Assembly (NCBI GenBank): GCA_028284845.1
Contig: JANQQY010000363.1
Coordinates: 1-21,564 of the forward strand
Source of the DNA: Spirochaetales bacterium
GTDB lineage: Bacteria; Spirochaetota; Spirochaetia; DSM-27196; SLST01
Reading direction: 5' to 3'
DNA length: 21,564 nt
Under the pieces are notes generated by a model, which was not told where the DNA came from, did not search any database, and was given only the letters and a program-made list of their open reading frames with translations. Made by a program: the position numbers and the translations under genes. Below, in pieces: positions 1 through 8,093 of the stretch. Within the stretch, counting starts at the first letter, position 1; each line of letters starts with the position of its first letter.

Positions 1-389
1 AGGTCAAGTTCCGCGAGCCAGGGAAGATCGGCTTCAAGCTCGATTCGCCTCATTCGAGCATTCTGATTGGCAAGAAGGGCAAGAATCTTGACGCTATTCA
101 GCTTCTTGCCAACGTCATCGCCGGAAGGCTTGATGACGGCGACACCCGTGTCATCGTGGACGCTGAGAACTATCGACAGCGAAGGGAAGAGAATCTGATC
201 CGGCTAGCTCAGCAGGTTGGCGATCAGGTCATGCGAACGCGACGTAGCAAACTGCTCGAACCAATGAACCCGTTTGAGCGCCGCCTGATCCATACAACGC
301 TTAACGACGTCGCCGGGATCACCACCAAGAGCGAGGGCGACGGACTCTACAAGCAAGTACGCGTCATCTATCGGGGCGCCGAAGAGTAG
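1..389 (+). CDS. khpB: KhpB/Jag RNA-binding protein, C-terminal part (5' end outside window)
   Basis: The reading frame is open from base 3, so only the last ~128 codons are present. A KH-type fold is indicated by a GKKG loop (bases 69-80, the GxxG element) in an ILIGKKGKNLDAIQ context. An R3H domain follows, with the R-x3-H signature RRLIH at bases 279-293 and a typical ending (GLYKQVRVIYR). KH plus R3H in this order defines KhpB (Jag/EloR), a small-RNA/mRNA-binding protein linked to cell elongation in Gram-positives and usually encoded beside yidC, rnpA and rpmH. The N-terminal Jag_N domain and those neighbours would lie to the left and cannot be seen. The stop is TAG at 387-389. The identification is confident; the role in this organism is inferred from the family. 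Confidence 0.9.
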   Translation, partial: VKFREPGKIGFKLDSPHSSILIGKKGKNLDAIQLLANVIAGRLDDGDTRVIVDAENYRQRREENLIRLAQQVGDQVMRTRRSKLLEPMNPFERRLIHTTLNDVAGITTKSEGDGLYKQVRVIYRGAEE

Positions 390-467
390 TCCGGATCGAG
401 CCGGAAGGCGCCAAACGCAACCTATGGGGGTTACGACTCTCGTCCAACCGACCGGTTGTGAGTACTC

Positions 468-476
468 TGTGGATAA
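468..476 (-). promoter_or_regulatory. DnaA box (perfect TTATCCACA, minus strand)
   Basis: The plus strand reads TGTGGATAA, the exact complement of the consensus DnaA nonamer. It lies 79 bases past the khpB stop and has the same orientation as the second copy, 211 bases away. Confidence 0.5.
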
Positions 477-600
477 AATCGCGGGCCAAAATCATCCATT
501 GTCCACCTCAGACAACCCTCATCAAATCTGCACCGTTTTTTAACAAAACCCCTTGAGCTCTCCTCGAATTGAGGGCTGTTTTGCCCAAATAGTGCAAAAA

Positions 601-619
601 AACTCCATTCAATGGAGTT
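601..619. repeat. Perfect palindrome, 9-bp arms around one base
   Basis: AACTCCATT, a central C, then AATGGAGTT. It directly follows a run of A residues in the AT-rich part of the gap. The single-base centre argues against an RNA hairpin terminator and suits a dimeric protein-binding site better. No regulator can be named. Confidence 0.5.
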
Positions 620-678
620 GACTCCCACGTGCAGTTTTGTGACGCCGGTTCGCCTTTTGTGCCCTCGGTCTAACAACC

Positions 679-687
679 TGTGGATAA
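679..687 (-). promoter_or_regulatory. DnaA box (perfect TTATCCACA, minus strand)
   Basis: This is the second exact copy of TGTGGATAA on the plus strand, directly followed by two CTTGCAC heptamers (688-694 and 698-704) ten bases apart. It is 82 bases before the gcvT start, so it could also let DnaA influence gcvT transcription. Confidence 0.5.
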
Positions 688-733
688 CTTGCACATTCTT
701 GCACTAAATCCATAGCTCCACAGGCTTTGTAGC

Positions 734-768
734 TGTCCGGCGTTCGCGGTCGCACCTATATTCAACGC
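734..768 (+). promoter_or_regulatory. Candidate leaderless promoter of the gcv operon
   Basis: A -10-like TATATT lies at 757-762, exactly six bases before the gcvT ATG, and no SD is present. Transcription would then begin at or next to the start codon. The -35 position (around 733-739) is a poor match, so the call rests on the -10 and on the same geometry at other gene starts in this window. Confidence 0.4.
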
Positions 769-1872
769 ATGAACGCACGGTCCCCGCTCCATGACTGGCA
801 CGCATCTCACGACGCCAAGTTCACGCCCTTCGCTGGTTGGGAGATGCCGCTTTCCTACCCAAGCGGATCGATCGCCGAGCATCGAAGCGTGCGAGCCTCT
901 GCCGGTCTTTTTGATGTGAGCCACATGGCAGAGTTCGAAGTCGAAGGAGGTGACGCAACGGCCGTACTCAACGGCATCGTCACCGCGAATCTTGAATCGG
1001 TGGCCGACTGGTCGTCGACCTACGCTCTTATATGTGAGGAGGATGGAGGCGTCCTTGACGATCTCTATCTCTATCGAATGCCAGATCGTTGGTTCATCGT
1101 GGCCAATGCGGCCAATCGTGAGAGCGATGCGGCATGGTTTCGCAGTCACATCGACCCCGCGCGTGGAGAGGTTCGGTTCACCGATCGCACCGATAAGATT
1201 GCCATGTTCGCCCTGCAGGGTCCGCGAGCGATGGAGGTCGCAGATGGTCTGGCAACCGAACTCAGAGGAATTGTCCCCACCCGGATTCCGCGTTTTGGAA
1301 TGGCCGCCGACGGAGAGATCCGAGTCGGCAGGACCGGCTATACCGGTGAGGACGGCATTGAGATTTTTGCTTCATCTGAATCGGCGCTCTCGCTTTGGGA
1401 ATTGATTCTGCGCAGGGGTTCAGAGCTTGAGATCGAGATCGGACCAATCGGACTCGCGGCGCGCGACAGCCTCAGGTTCGAGCCCGGCTTCGCGCTCTAC
1501 GGTCACGAGCTTCAGCGTGAGATCACTCCTCTCGAGGCCCGACTGGCGTGGGCATGTGATCTGGAGAAGCCGTTTATAGGTCGGGACGCACTGATTCGAC
1601 AGAAGGAACAGGGGCTTACCAAGCGTCTCGCCACGGTGCGACTCAACGAGCGTGGTGTGCCGCGTGAGGGCCAGCCGGTTGTCTTGAATGACGAGCGAGT
1701 GGGAGAGGTCGTCTCGGGGCTCTACTCGCCGACCCTCGACGGATTCTACGCAAATGCCTACCTCCCCCCTGCTCTTGCCAAAACAGGGACAGAAGTGGAC
1801 ATTGAAATTCGTGGTCGCCGGAAAGCCGCCCAGGTGGTTAAGCGGCCGCTCTACACTCCCGCATACAGGTGA
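769..1872 (+). CDS. gcvT: Glycine cleavage system T-protein (aminomethyltransferase)
   Basis: GcvT transfers the methylene group from aminomethyl-lipoyl-GcvH to tetrahydrofolate and releases ammonia. The 367-residue product has the usual family length and landmarks: LHDWH near the N terminus, the FAGWEMPLSY segment (21-30), LFDVSHMAEF (47-56), and GGVLDDL (93-99), which holds the conserved acidic pair of the folate/catalytic site. The C-terminal barrel ends in KRPLYTPAYR. The ATG at 769 is kept because the conserved N terminus begins at once. It has no SD but a TATATT six bases upstream, suggesting a leaderless message. It is the first gene of gcvT-H-PA-PB; the stop is six bases before gcvH. 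The gene for the L-protein (dihydrolipoyl dehydrogenase) is not in the window. Confidence 0.96.
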   Translation: MNARSPLHDWHASHDAKFTPFAGWEMPLSYPSGSIAEHRSVRASAGLFDVSHMAEFEVEGGDATAVLNGIVTANLESVADWSSTYALICEEDGGVLDDLYLYRMPDRWFIVANAANRESDAAWFRSHIDPARGEVRFTDRTDKIAMFALQGPRAMEVADGLATELRGIVPTRIPRFGMAADGEIRVGRTGYTGEDGIEIFASSESALSLWELILRRGSELEIEIGPIGLAARDSLRFEPGFALYGHELQREITPLEARLAWACDLEKPFIGRDALIRQKEQGLTKRLATVRLNERGVPREGQPVVLNDERVGEVVSGLYSPTLDGFYANAYLPPALAKTGTEVDIEIRGRRKAAQVVKRPLYTPAYR

Positions 1873-1878
1873 GGATCT

Positions 1879-2268
1879 ATGACATTTGACGCAAACGTTC
1901 GCTATCAGGATTCGCATGAATGGGCCCGCAAGGATGGCGACCTCGTCGTGGTAGGTATTTCAGACTACGCCCAGGATAGCCTGGGAGATGTCGTCTACGT
2001 CGAGCTCCCTGAGACCGGGACGAGCAAGGCAAAGACAGAAGCGTTCGGCGTCGTGGAGAGCGTGAAGGCCGCAAGCGATGTCTACATGCCGGTGAGTGGA
2101 GAAATCGTTGAGGTAAACGGTGAGCTCGAGGAGAATCCGGCAACCGTAAACGAGTCCCCCTTCGAAGCAGGTTGGCTTGTGAAGATAAAGCCGAGCGATC
2201 CGGCGGAGATTGACGGCCTCATGGACGCCGCTGCGTACGAAGAGTTCACAAAGGGGCTCGACGACTAG
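1879..2268 (+). CDS. gcvH: Glycine cleavage system H-protein (lipoyl carrier)
   Basis: This 129-residue protein is full length for GcvH, the lipoylated shuttle that carries the aminomethyl intermediate from the P-protein to the T-protein and is then reoxidised by the L-protein. The lipoylation site is K63 in the VESVKAASDVYMPVSG context, which matches the family motif. The N-terminal segment (YQDSHEWARKDGD) and the YAQDSLGDVVYVELP strand are also typical. The GAGG of the gcvT end serves as SD, so the two genes are probably translationally coupled. gcvPA follows 15 bases after the stop. Lipoylation enzymes are not encoded nearby. Confidence 0.97.
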   Translation: MTFDANVRYQDSHEWARKDGDLVVVGISDYAQDSLGDVVYVELPETGTSKAKTEAFGVVESVKAASDVYMPVSGEIVEVNGELEENPATVNESPFEAGWLVKIKPSDPAEIDGLMDAAAYEEFTKGLDD

Positions 2269-2283
2269 TCCCATCGAGAGAAC

Positions 2284-3669
2284 ATGGCATACATAGGAAA
2301 CACAGACGACGATCGTTCGATCATGCTCAAGGCGATGGGCCTCGAGCAGATGGACGATCTCTTTGGCGATATACCCGGCGACAAACGATACCCCGGCCTC
2401 GATCTTCCATCGGCTCGGTCGGAGCTCGAACTGCTGCGAGAGACTGATGAACTCGGGCGCCGGAATGGTTCGAACGGAGCGGTCAAAAGCTTCGTCGGCG
2501 CCGGCGCCTACGATCACTTTATCCCCTCGGTTGTCCCTTTCCTCTCCGGCAGGGGCGAGTATGCGACCGCCTACACGCCCTACCAGGCGGAGGCGAGCCA
2601 GGGCACCGTACAGACCATCTTTGAGTATCAGAGCATGATGGCAGATCTGCTCGGAATGGACGTGGTGAATGCATCACACTACGACGGAGCCACCGCGGTG
2701 GCGGAGGCTGCCATCATGGCGGTCCGGTGCACGCGCGATCGTGACTCGGTCGTCCTATCCGGAACTCTCCATCCTGAGTACCTCGAGGTCGCGGCGACCT
2801 ATCTGAGACCCCAGGGCATCGCGATGAACATCGTTGGCCGTCCGGCCGGTTCCGGTGAATCGGGTCCTGATTTGGAGACGCTCGAACAGCAGATTGACGA
2901 GTCCACAGCCTGTGTCATTGTGCAGAACCCCGACTTCCTCGGCCGACTTCACGACCTCAGGGGCTTTGCCGAACGGGTCCACGCGCGAGGCGCACTCCTG
3001 GTTCTTCATGTCGACCCCATCGCGACCGCCCTCCTCTCCAGTCCCGGAGCGATGGGCGCAGATATCGTCACCGGAGAGGGTCAGTCGCTCGGGATTCCGC
3101 TGAGCTTTGGTGGACCCTACCTTGGACTCTTCGCCGCGCGGAAGAAACTCGTCCGCAAGATGCCGGGACGACTTGCCGGCCAGACGGTGGACGCAGAGGG
3201 GAACCGAGGATTTGTCCTCACCCTCAACACCCGTGAACAGCATATCCGTCGCGAGAAGGCGACGAGCAACATTTGCACAAACCAAGGACTCATGGCGCTT
3301 CGTGCGGCGATCTACCTCGCTTCGATGGGCCCTGAGGGCCTCAAAGAGGTCGCGAATCTCTCCTATCAGAAGGCTCACTATGCCGCCGCTCTCCTCGACA
3401 AGCTTGACGGATGCAGCGTCAACCTCGGTGATGAGACGACCTTTTTCAAGGAATTTGTCCTTCACGTCCCCATTGCAGCAGAGACCCTGGTCACTCGGTG
3501 TCGGGCAATGGGCGTCGTGCCGGGACTCCCCCTCTCTCGGTACTATCCCGGCCGTCCACAGGAGCTTCTTGTCGCCGTCACCGAGACAAGCAGCAGAGCC
3601 GATATCGAAGAGCTCGCGTCGGTTGTCTTAGAGGTGATTCAGTCGGCAAAGAGCGAGGTCAAAGCATGA
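2284..3669 (+). CDS. gcvPA: Glycine dehydrogenase (decarboxylating) subunit 1
   Basis: At 461 residues this is the N-terminal half of the split P-protein, which together with GcvPB decarboxylates glycine and loads GcvH. Recognisable stretches include the start (MAYIGNTDDD), FVGAGAYDHFIPSVVPFL (69-86), the TPYQAEASQGTVQTIFEYQSMM region, NASHYDGATAVAEA, the GEGQSLGIPLSFGGPYLG loop and the QHIRREKATSNICTNQGL segment. As expected, it lacks the PLP lysine, which belongs to GcvPB. A weak GAGAG precedes the ATG. Its TGA overlaps the gcvPB ATG as ATGA (3666-3669), implying coupled translation and equal subunit output. The split form is usual in Firmicutes, thermophiles and spirochaetes, in contrast to the fused proteobacterial GcvP. 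Confidence 0.96.
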   Translation: MAYIGNTDDDRSIMLKAMGLEQMDDLFGDIPGDKRYPGLDLPSARSELELLRETDELGRRNGSNGAVKSFVGAGAYDHFIPSVVPFLSGRGEYATAYTPYQAEASQGTVQTIFEYQSMMADLLGMDVVNASHYDGATAVAEAAIMAVRCTRDRDSVVLSGTLHPEYLEVAATYLRPQGIAMNIVGRPAGSGESGPDLETLEQQIDESTACVIVQNPDFLGRLHDLRGFAERVHARGALLVLHVDPIATALLSSPGAMGADIVTGEGQSLGIPLSFGGPYLGLFAARKKLVRKMPGRLAGQTVDAEGNRGFVLTLNTREQHIRREKATSNICTNQGLMALRAAIYLASMGPEGLKEVANLSYQKAHYAAALLDKLDGCSVNLGDETTFFKEFVLHVPIAAETLVTRCRAMGVVPGLPLSRYYPGRPQELLVAVTETSSRADIEELASVVLEVIQSAKSEVKA

Positions 3670-5180
3670 GCACCAATCAGAGCGCCGCAAACCACCGTTT
3701 TGGCGATACGATTCCGCCCCTCCTCTACGAGATCAGTCGATCCGGGCGTCGCGCCGTCCGACTCCCGGAGTCCGACGTGCCGAGCACCAGACTGCCGGCG
3801 GAGCTTCTTCGCGACGACCACGACGAACTCCGGCTCCCGGAGGTAAGTGAGCAAGATGTGGTCCGCCACTTCACCCGCCTGTCGCACGCCAATATGGCGA
3901 TTGACACGACCTTTTACCCACTCGGCTCGTGCACGATGAAGTACAACCCGAAGGTAAACGAGGCTGTCGCGTCACATTCCGGCTTCGCTTCCCATCACCC
4001 GCTGGCAACCACCGATGATTCGCAAGGTTCGCTCGCCGTTATGTACCGTCTGCAGCACATGCTTGCGGAGATTGCCGGCTTCTCACAAGTCAGCCTGCAA
4101 CCTGCCGCCGGAGCACAGGGCGAGCTGACAGGCATACTGATGATTCGTGCCTATCACGAGTCGCGAGGGGATACGCGCCGGCGGAAGATTCTGGTACCGG
4201 ACAGCGCTCACGGGACCAACCCCGCGACCGTGACAATGGCCGGATACGAAGCGGTCGAGATTCCCTCAGACGCAGAGGGCAACGTCGATCTGGGGGCGCT
4301 TCGGGAGGCGTGTGGCGATGACGTCGCCGGCCTGATGATCACAAACCCAAACACCGCCGGGCTCTTCGAGCGAAATATCGAAGCGGTCGTTGACGCGGTT
4401 CACGGTTGCGGCGGATTGGTCTACGGGGATGGTGCAAACTTCAATGCGATTCTTGGGATCGTTCGGCCGGGAGATCTCGGTATTGATGTCATGCACTTCA
4501 ACCTGCACAAGACCTTTAGTACGCCCCACGGGGGTGGCGGTCCCGGCGCCGGCCCGGTCGGCGCGAACGAGACGCTCGCAGACTTCTTACCGGGACCGAT
4601 CGTTGGGATGTCGCAGCCATCTCCGGATGCATCAGACGACGGGTCGGACGATTCGCGTTACGAGTTTGTCTCACCGGCACAGTCAATAGGACGGCTGCGG
4701 TCGTTCCACGGGAACTTCGGAATGCTTCTCCGGGCCTACGCCTACATTCTCCTTCATGGGGCGGATGGCCTCAGAGCGATCAGCGAGAACGCCGTCATCA
4801 ACGCCAACTACCTGCGTCATCTCACTCGTGACGTTTTTCCTGCCAAGTTCGATAGGACCTGCATGCACGAGTTTGTCTCCGTTGGTTCGCGCTACGAGGG
4901 CGTCTCGACCATGGACATTGCAAAGCGACTCCTCGACTACGGCTACCATGCGCCAACGGTCTACTTCCCACTCATCGTGAAAGATGCGCTCATGGTTGAA
5001 CCCACGGAGAGTGAGAACCGCGAAACACTCGAGCTATTCGCAGAAGCACTCGCTCTTGTTGCACGTGAGGCCGGCAATGATCCCGATCTCCTCCACGAGG
5101 CTCCACTCACGACGCCACGCAGACGACTCGACGAAGTGGCCGCCGTCCGAAACCTCGTCTTGAGATACGAACCGGTCTAG
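3666..5180 (+). CDS. gcvPB: Glycine dehydrogenase (decarboxylating) subunit 2, PLP-binding
   Basis: The 504-residue subunit carries pyridoxal phosphate. The Schiff-base lysine is K282 in NLHKTFSTPHGGGGPG. Other family segments are FYPLGSCTMKYNPK, LQPAAGAQGELTGILMIRAYH, PDSAHGTNPATV and YGDGANFNAI. The frame stays open upstream to 3498, but that extension lies inside gcvPA. The ATG at 3666, overlapping the gcvPA stop, places the conserved N terminus (SRSGRRAVRLPESDVP) correctly and is the chosen start. It is the last gene of the gcv unit. No hairpin with a T tract was found after the stop, so readthrough towards the antisense ORF beyond 5180 cannot be excluded. Confidence 0.95.
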   Translation: MSTNQSAANHRFGDTIPPLLYEISRSGRRAVRLPESDVPSTRLPAELLRDDHDELRLPEVSEQDVVRHFTRLSHANMAIDTTFYPLGSCTMKYNPKVNEAVASHSGFASHHPLATTDDSQGSLAVMYRLQHMLAEIAGFSQVSLQPAAGAQGELTGILMIRAYHESRGDTRRRKILVPDSAHGTNPATVTMAGYEAVEIPSDAEGNVDLGALREACGDDVAGLMITNPNTAGLFERNIEAVVDAVHGCGGLVYGDGANFNAILGIVRPGDLGIDVMHFNLHKTFSTPHGGGGPGAGPVGANETLADFLPGPIVGMSQPSPDASDDGSDDSRYEFVSPAQSIGRLRSFHGNFGMLLRAYAYILLHGADGLRAISENAVINANYLRHLTRDVFPAKFDRTCMHEFVSVGSRYEGVSTMDIAKRLLDYGYHAPTVYFPLIVKDALMVEPTESENRETLELFAEALALVAREAGNDPDLLHEAPLTTPRRRLDEVAAVRNLVLRYEPV

Positions 5181-5268
5181 ACGGTCTACGATCAGGGGGC
5201 GCATCTCCCTGCGAACGAGCCGCGTGGGCACGCCTTCGCAGCGAGCCCGTGCAGCAGTGGCGGCGGTG

Positions 5269-5808
5269 CTATCGTCCCACGCCAATGCTCTCTCTGCTGC
5301 TGTCCTGCCTCCCGTGACACGGACGCTCGCCAAGCTCAACCGCCGCGAAAGCACCACCCTCGTCCCGGGGGTCTCGAGGCGTTGATCGCGAGCAGGCGCA
5401 TCCGGAGTGATGGCTCTCATCATCCGGTCGTTCTGCCACATCCTGCTGTCCGGTGACGCCACCGAGTAAGCGGTTCAGCCGCCCGCACTCTTGATGCAGA
5501 TCAACAAGCGCCGGCACCTTGCTCCAGTAGGCCGTCACCCGCAGCACCAAGAGCGACGCGAGCACGCTTCTCAACGTGTAGAAGATCATGCACCGCGCGA
5601 GTGCGGCTTGGCCTGTTTCGACCGCGTTGGGGGCGCTGAGCGAGATTGGCAGGCGGGTCGAAGGCCCTCCCGCAAGAAACGAGGAAATCTGGAGCACGTC
5701 GGAGAAGATTCTGCGAGATCGTTCTTTCTCTCCGGCACAGAGCAGCCCAATGTACGCCTGAATACCCGCCCTCACGACCCGATCGATTCTCCGCTGCAGC
5801 TCTTCCAT
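5269..5808 (-). CDS. Unknown protein, possibly frameshifted
   Basis: I do not recognise this gene. The leftward ORF of 179 codons starts at an ATG (5808) behind a strong SD (GGTGGAGGAACC). The first ~115 codons look coding, with mostly G or C in third positions and a helical, hydrophobic composition (for example LASLLVLRV). After about base 5450 the encoded sequence becomes polar and low-complexity, while the G/C third-position signal moves to the frame one base further on, which is open from about 5477 to 5034. A one-base shift in a once longer gene, or a sequencing error, would explain this. The alternative frame would run 147 bases into the gcvPB 3' end, so its true end is unclear. It is divergent from ahcY (169 bases apart). 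The region may also be non-coding. Confidence 0.4.
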   Translation of the reverse strand: MEELQRRIDRVVRAGIQAYIGLLCAGEKERSRRIFSDVLQISSFLAGGPSTRLPISLSAPNAVETGQAALARCMIFYTLRSVLASLLVLRVTAYWSKVPALVDLHQECGRLNRLLGGVTGQQDVAERPDDESHHSGCACSRSTPRDPRDEGGAFAAVELGERPCHGRQDSSRESIGVGR

Positions 5809-5893
5809 GGTTCCTCCACCATCGGGACGCGGGACAGACCTCGTGCGCTTCGAAAGCCGGAACCGGTTCCACCTCGCCACAGAGCTCGGCTAC

Positions 5894-5970
5894 CCTTGAA
5901 CCGACCTGCCACCAACGGTATGTTATGGAGAGATTTGAGATCGAGCCGACGCGATCACGTCGGTTCAAGG
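5894..5970 (+). repeat. 12-bp perfect inverted repeat reaching into the ahcY SD, with a competing hairpin
   Basis: CCTTGAACCGAC (5894-5905) is the exact reverse complement of GTCGGTTCAAGG (5959-5970). The right arm contains the first bases of the ahcY SD AAGGAG (5967-5972). A second, mutually exclusive pairing exists: GAGCCGACG (5943-5951) with CGTCGGTTC (5958-5966), nine pairs including one G-U, around the loop CGATCA. If both arms are transcribed, the long pairing would hide the SD and the short hairpin would free it, an arrangement used by translational riboswitches. The sequence does not match the SAH or SAM riboswitch classes as I remember them. Confidence 0.55.
5896..5924 (+). promoter_or_regulatory. 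Candidate ahcY promoter
   Basis: TTGAAC (5896-5901), a 17-base spacer, and TATGTT (5919-5924). Transcription would start near 5931 and give a leader of about 47 bases holding only the local hairpin. The -35 element lies inside the left arm of the 12-bp inverted repeat, so use of this promoter would exclude that arm from the RNA. Confidence 0.35.
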
Positions 5971-5977
5971 AGATTCA

Positions 5978-7441
<1,464 letters not shown>

Positions 7442-7507
7442 GTAGTGACTCCGGAGTACGAAGCACGAAGACGATTTCGCCTGTTAAATCTCCTGGAAGG
7501 AGAATCG

Positions 7508-7936
7508 ATGGGTGAAGTCCGAGTGAAGGTGATCGTCCGAAACGAAGGCGACGTACTTATGGCTATCCGCGGCATTCTTGATGCGGAGAGAATCCGCCAG
7601 GCGACCGTTGAAGCCATCGTAGACACCGGAGCAATGACATCTGTGATACCCGAGCCGCTTGCACGCGAGCTCGGGCTGATCGGCACAAAGACAAAGCGAT
7701 ACGTTGTAGCCGACGGCAGATCGATCGAAGCACACGTCACCGAACCGGTCGAGTTTGAGTTCATCGGGCGCACTGCCTTCGAGAGCTGTGCCGTGATGGG
7801 CGATGAGGTGCTGATTGGTCAGCTCTTCCTGGAGCAGACCGATCTCTTTGTGGACGCCGCCGGGCAAAGACTCGTCGGACACCCCGATCATCCGGACGAG
7901 GTCCTCCTCAAGATCCGGCACCTCGCCTCAGCGTAA
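7508..7936 (+). CDS. Retropepsin-like (clan AA) aspartic protease
   Basis: This 142-residue protein contains the single active-site motif DTGA in VEAIVDTGAMTSVIPE, followed by the hydrophobic-glycine pattern (LIGQLFLEQTDLFVD) of small bacterial retropepsin-like domains, which work as homodimers. No signal peptide or membrane segment is seen, so it is probably cytoplasmic. The frame is open from a GTG at 7445, but the ATG at 7508 is chosen because GGAAGGAG (7495-7502) lies five bases before it. TCTCC (7489-7493) could pair with GGAGA (7499-7503) and partly cover this SD. It lies 66 bases after ahcY and 157 before metK. Its substrate is unknown and nothing in the sequence ties it to the SAM cycle beyond position. 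Confidence 0.75.
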   Translation: MGEVRVKVIVRNEGDVLMAIRGILDAERIRQATVEAIVDTGAMTSVIPEPLARELGLIGTKTKRYVVADGRSIEAHVTEPVEFEFIGRTAFESCAVMGDEVLIGQLFLEQTDLFVDAAGQRLVGHPDHPDEVLLKIRHLASA

Positions 7937-8093
7937 GCGGAGTATCGAAGCACCGGCATCCATTGAGCCGTCCGGAGGACACTAAGCCCACTTGCCCTCT
8001 CTCACCCTTTTCGGGACTATCTTGCGAAAGCACATCCCAGTGTCGGCCCGCTTCGTGGCGCGTACGGGTCGAGCACAAGAGAGAGGAGTTCAT

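Larger units (their letters stand above)
390..768. other. Non-coding gap with DnaA boxes and phased short repeats (origin-like)
   Basis: This 379-base gap has no convincing gene. It holds two perfect DnaA-box nonamers in the same orientation, TGTGGATAA at 468-476 and 679-687 (TTATCCACA on the minus strand), and a relaxed match, TTGTCCACC, at 499-507. Between them lies a locally AT-rich stretch (about 531-620) with a palindrome at 601-619. Short direct repeats sit one or two helical turns apart: CTTGCAC at 688 and 698, TTTTGTG at 635 and 655. Such features occur in replication origins, and khpB homologues often lie near oriC. However, dnaA is not visible, and khpB and gcvT point the same way across the gap, so a replication or DnaA-binding role is only a hypothesis. 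No glycine-riboswitch core was recognised ahead of gcvT. Confidence 0.35.

Noticed and set aside
390..405. khpB terminator hairpin (TCCGG/CCGGA)
   Set aside because: Five-pair stem with no following T run; too weak for an intrinsic terminator.
390..768. Glycine riboswitch ahead of gcvT
   Set aside because: A glycine riboswitch would be expected here, but the conserved aptamer core and tandem arrangement were not found, and the likely leaderless start leaves no room for an RNA leader.
2755..3465. Long antisense ORF (236 codons) inside gcvPA
   Set aside because: It is fully antisense to a well-conserved gene with strong GC-rich codon bias, no SD was seen, and its composition does not suggest a real protein.
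3498..3665. N-terminal extension of GcvPB
   Set aside because: It lies within gcvPA in another frame; the ATGA overlap at 3666 gives the expected N terminus.
7937..8093. SAM riboswitch ahead of metK
   Set aside because: Imperfect pairing around GGCCCG/CGGGTC exists near 8046-8070, but none of the known SAM class signatures could be recognised and no terminator or SD-sequestering stem was clear.
7992..8093. N-terminal extension of MetK from a TTG start
   Set aside because: Family proteins begin just before FTSESVSEGHPDK, and the ATG at 8094 has a proper AGGAG; the extension has no similarity to MetK.
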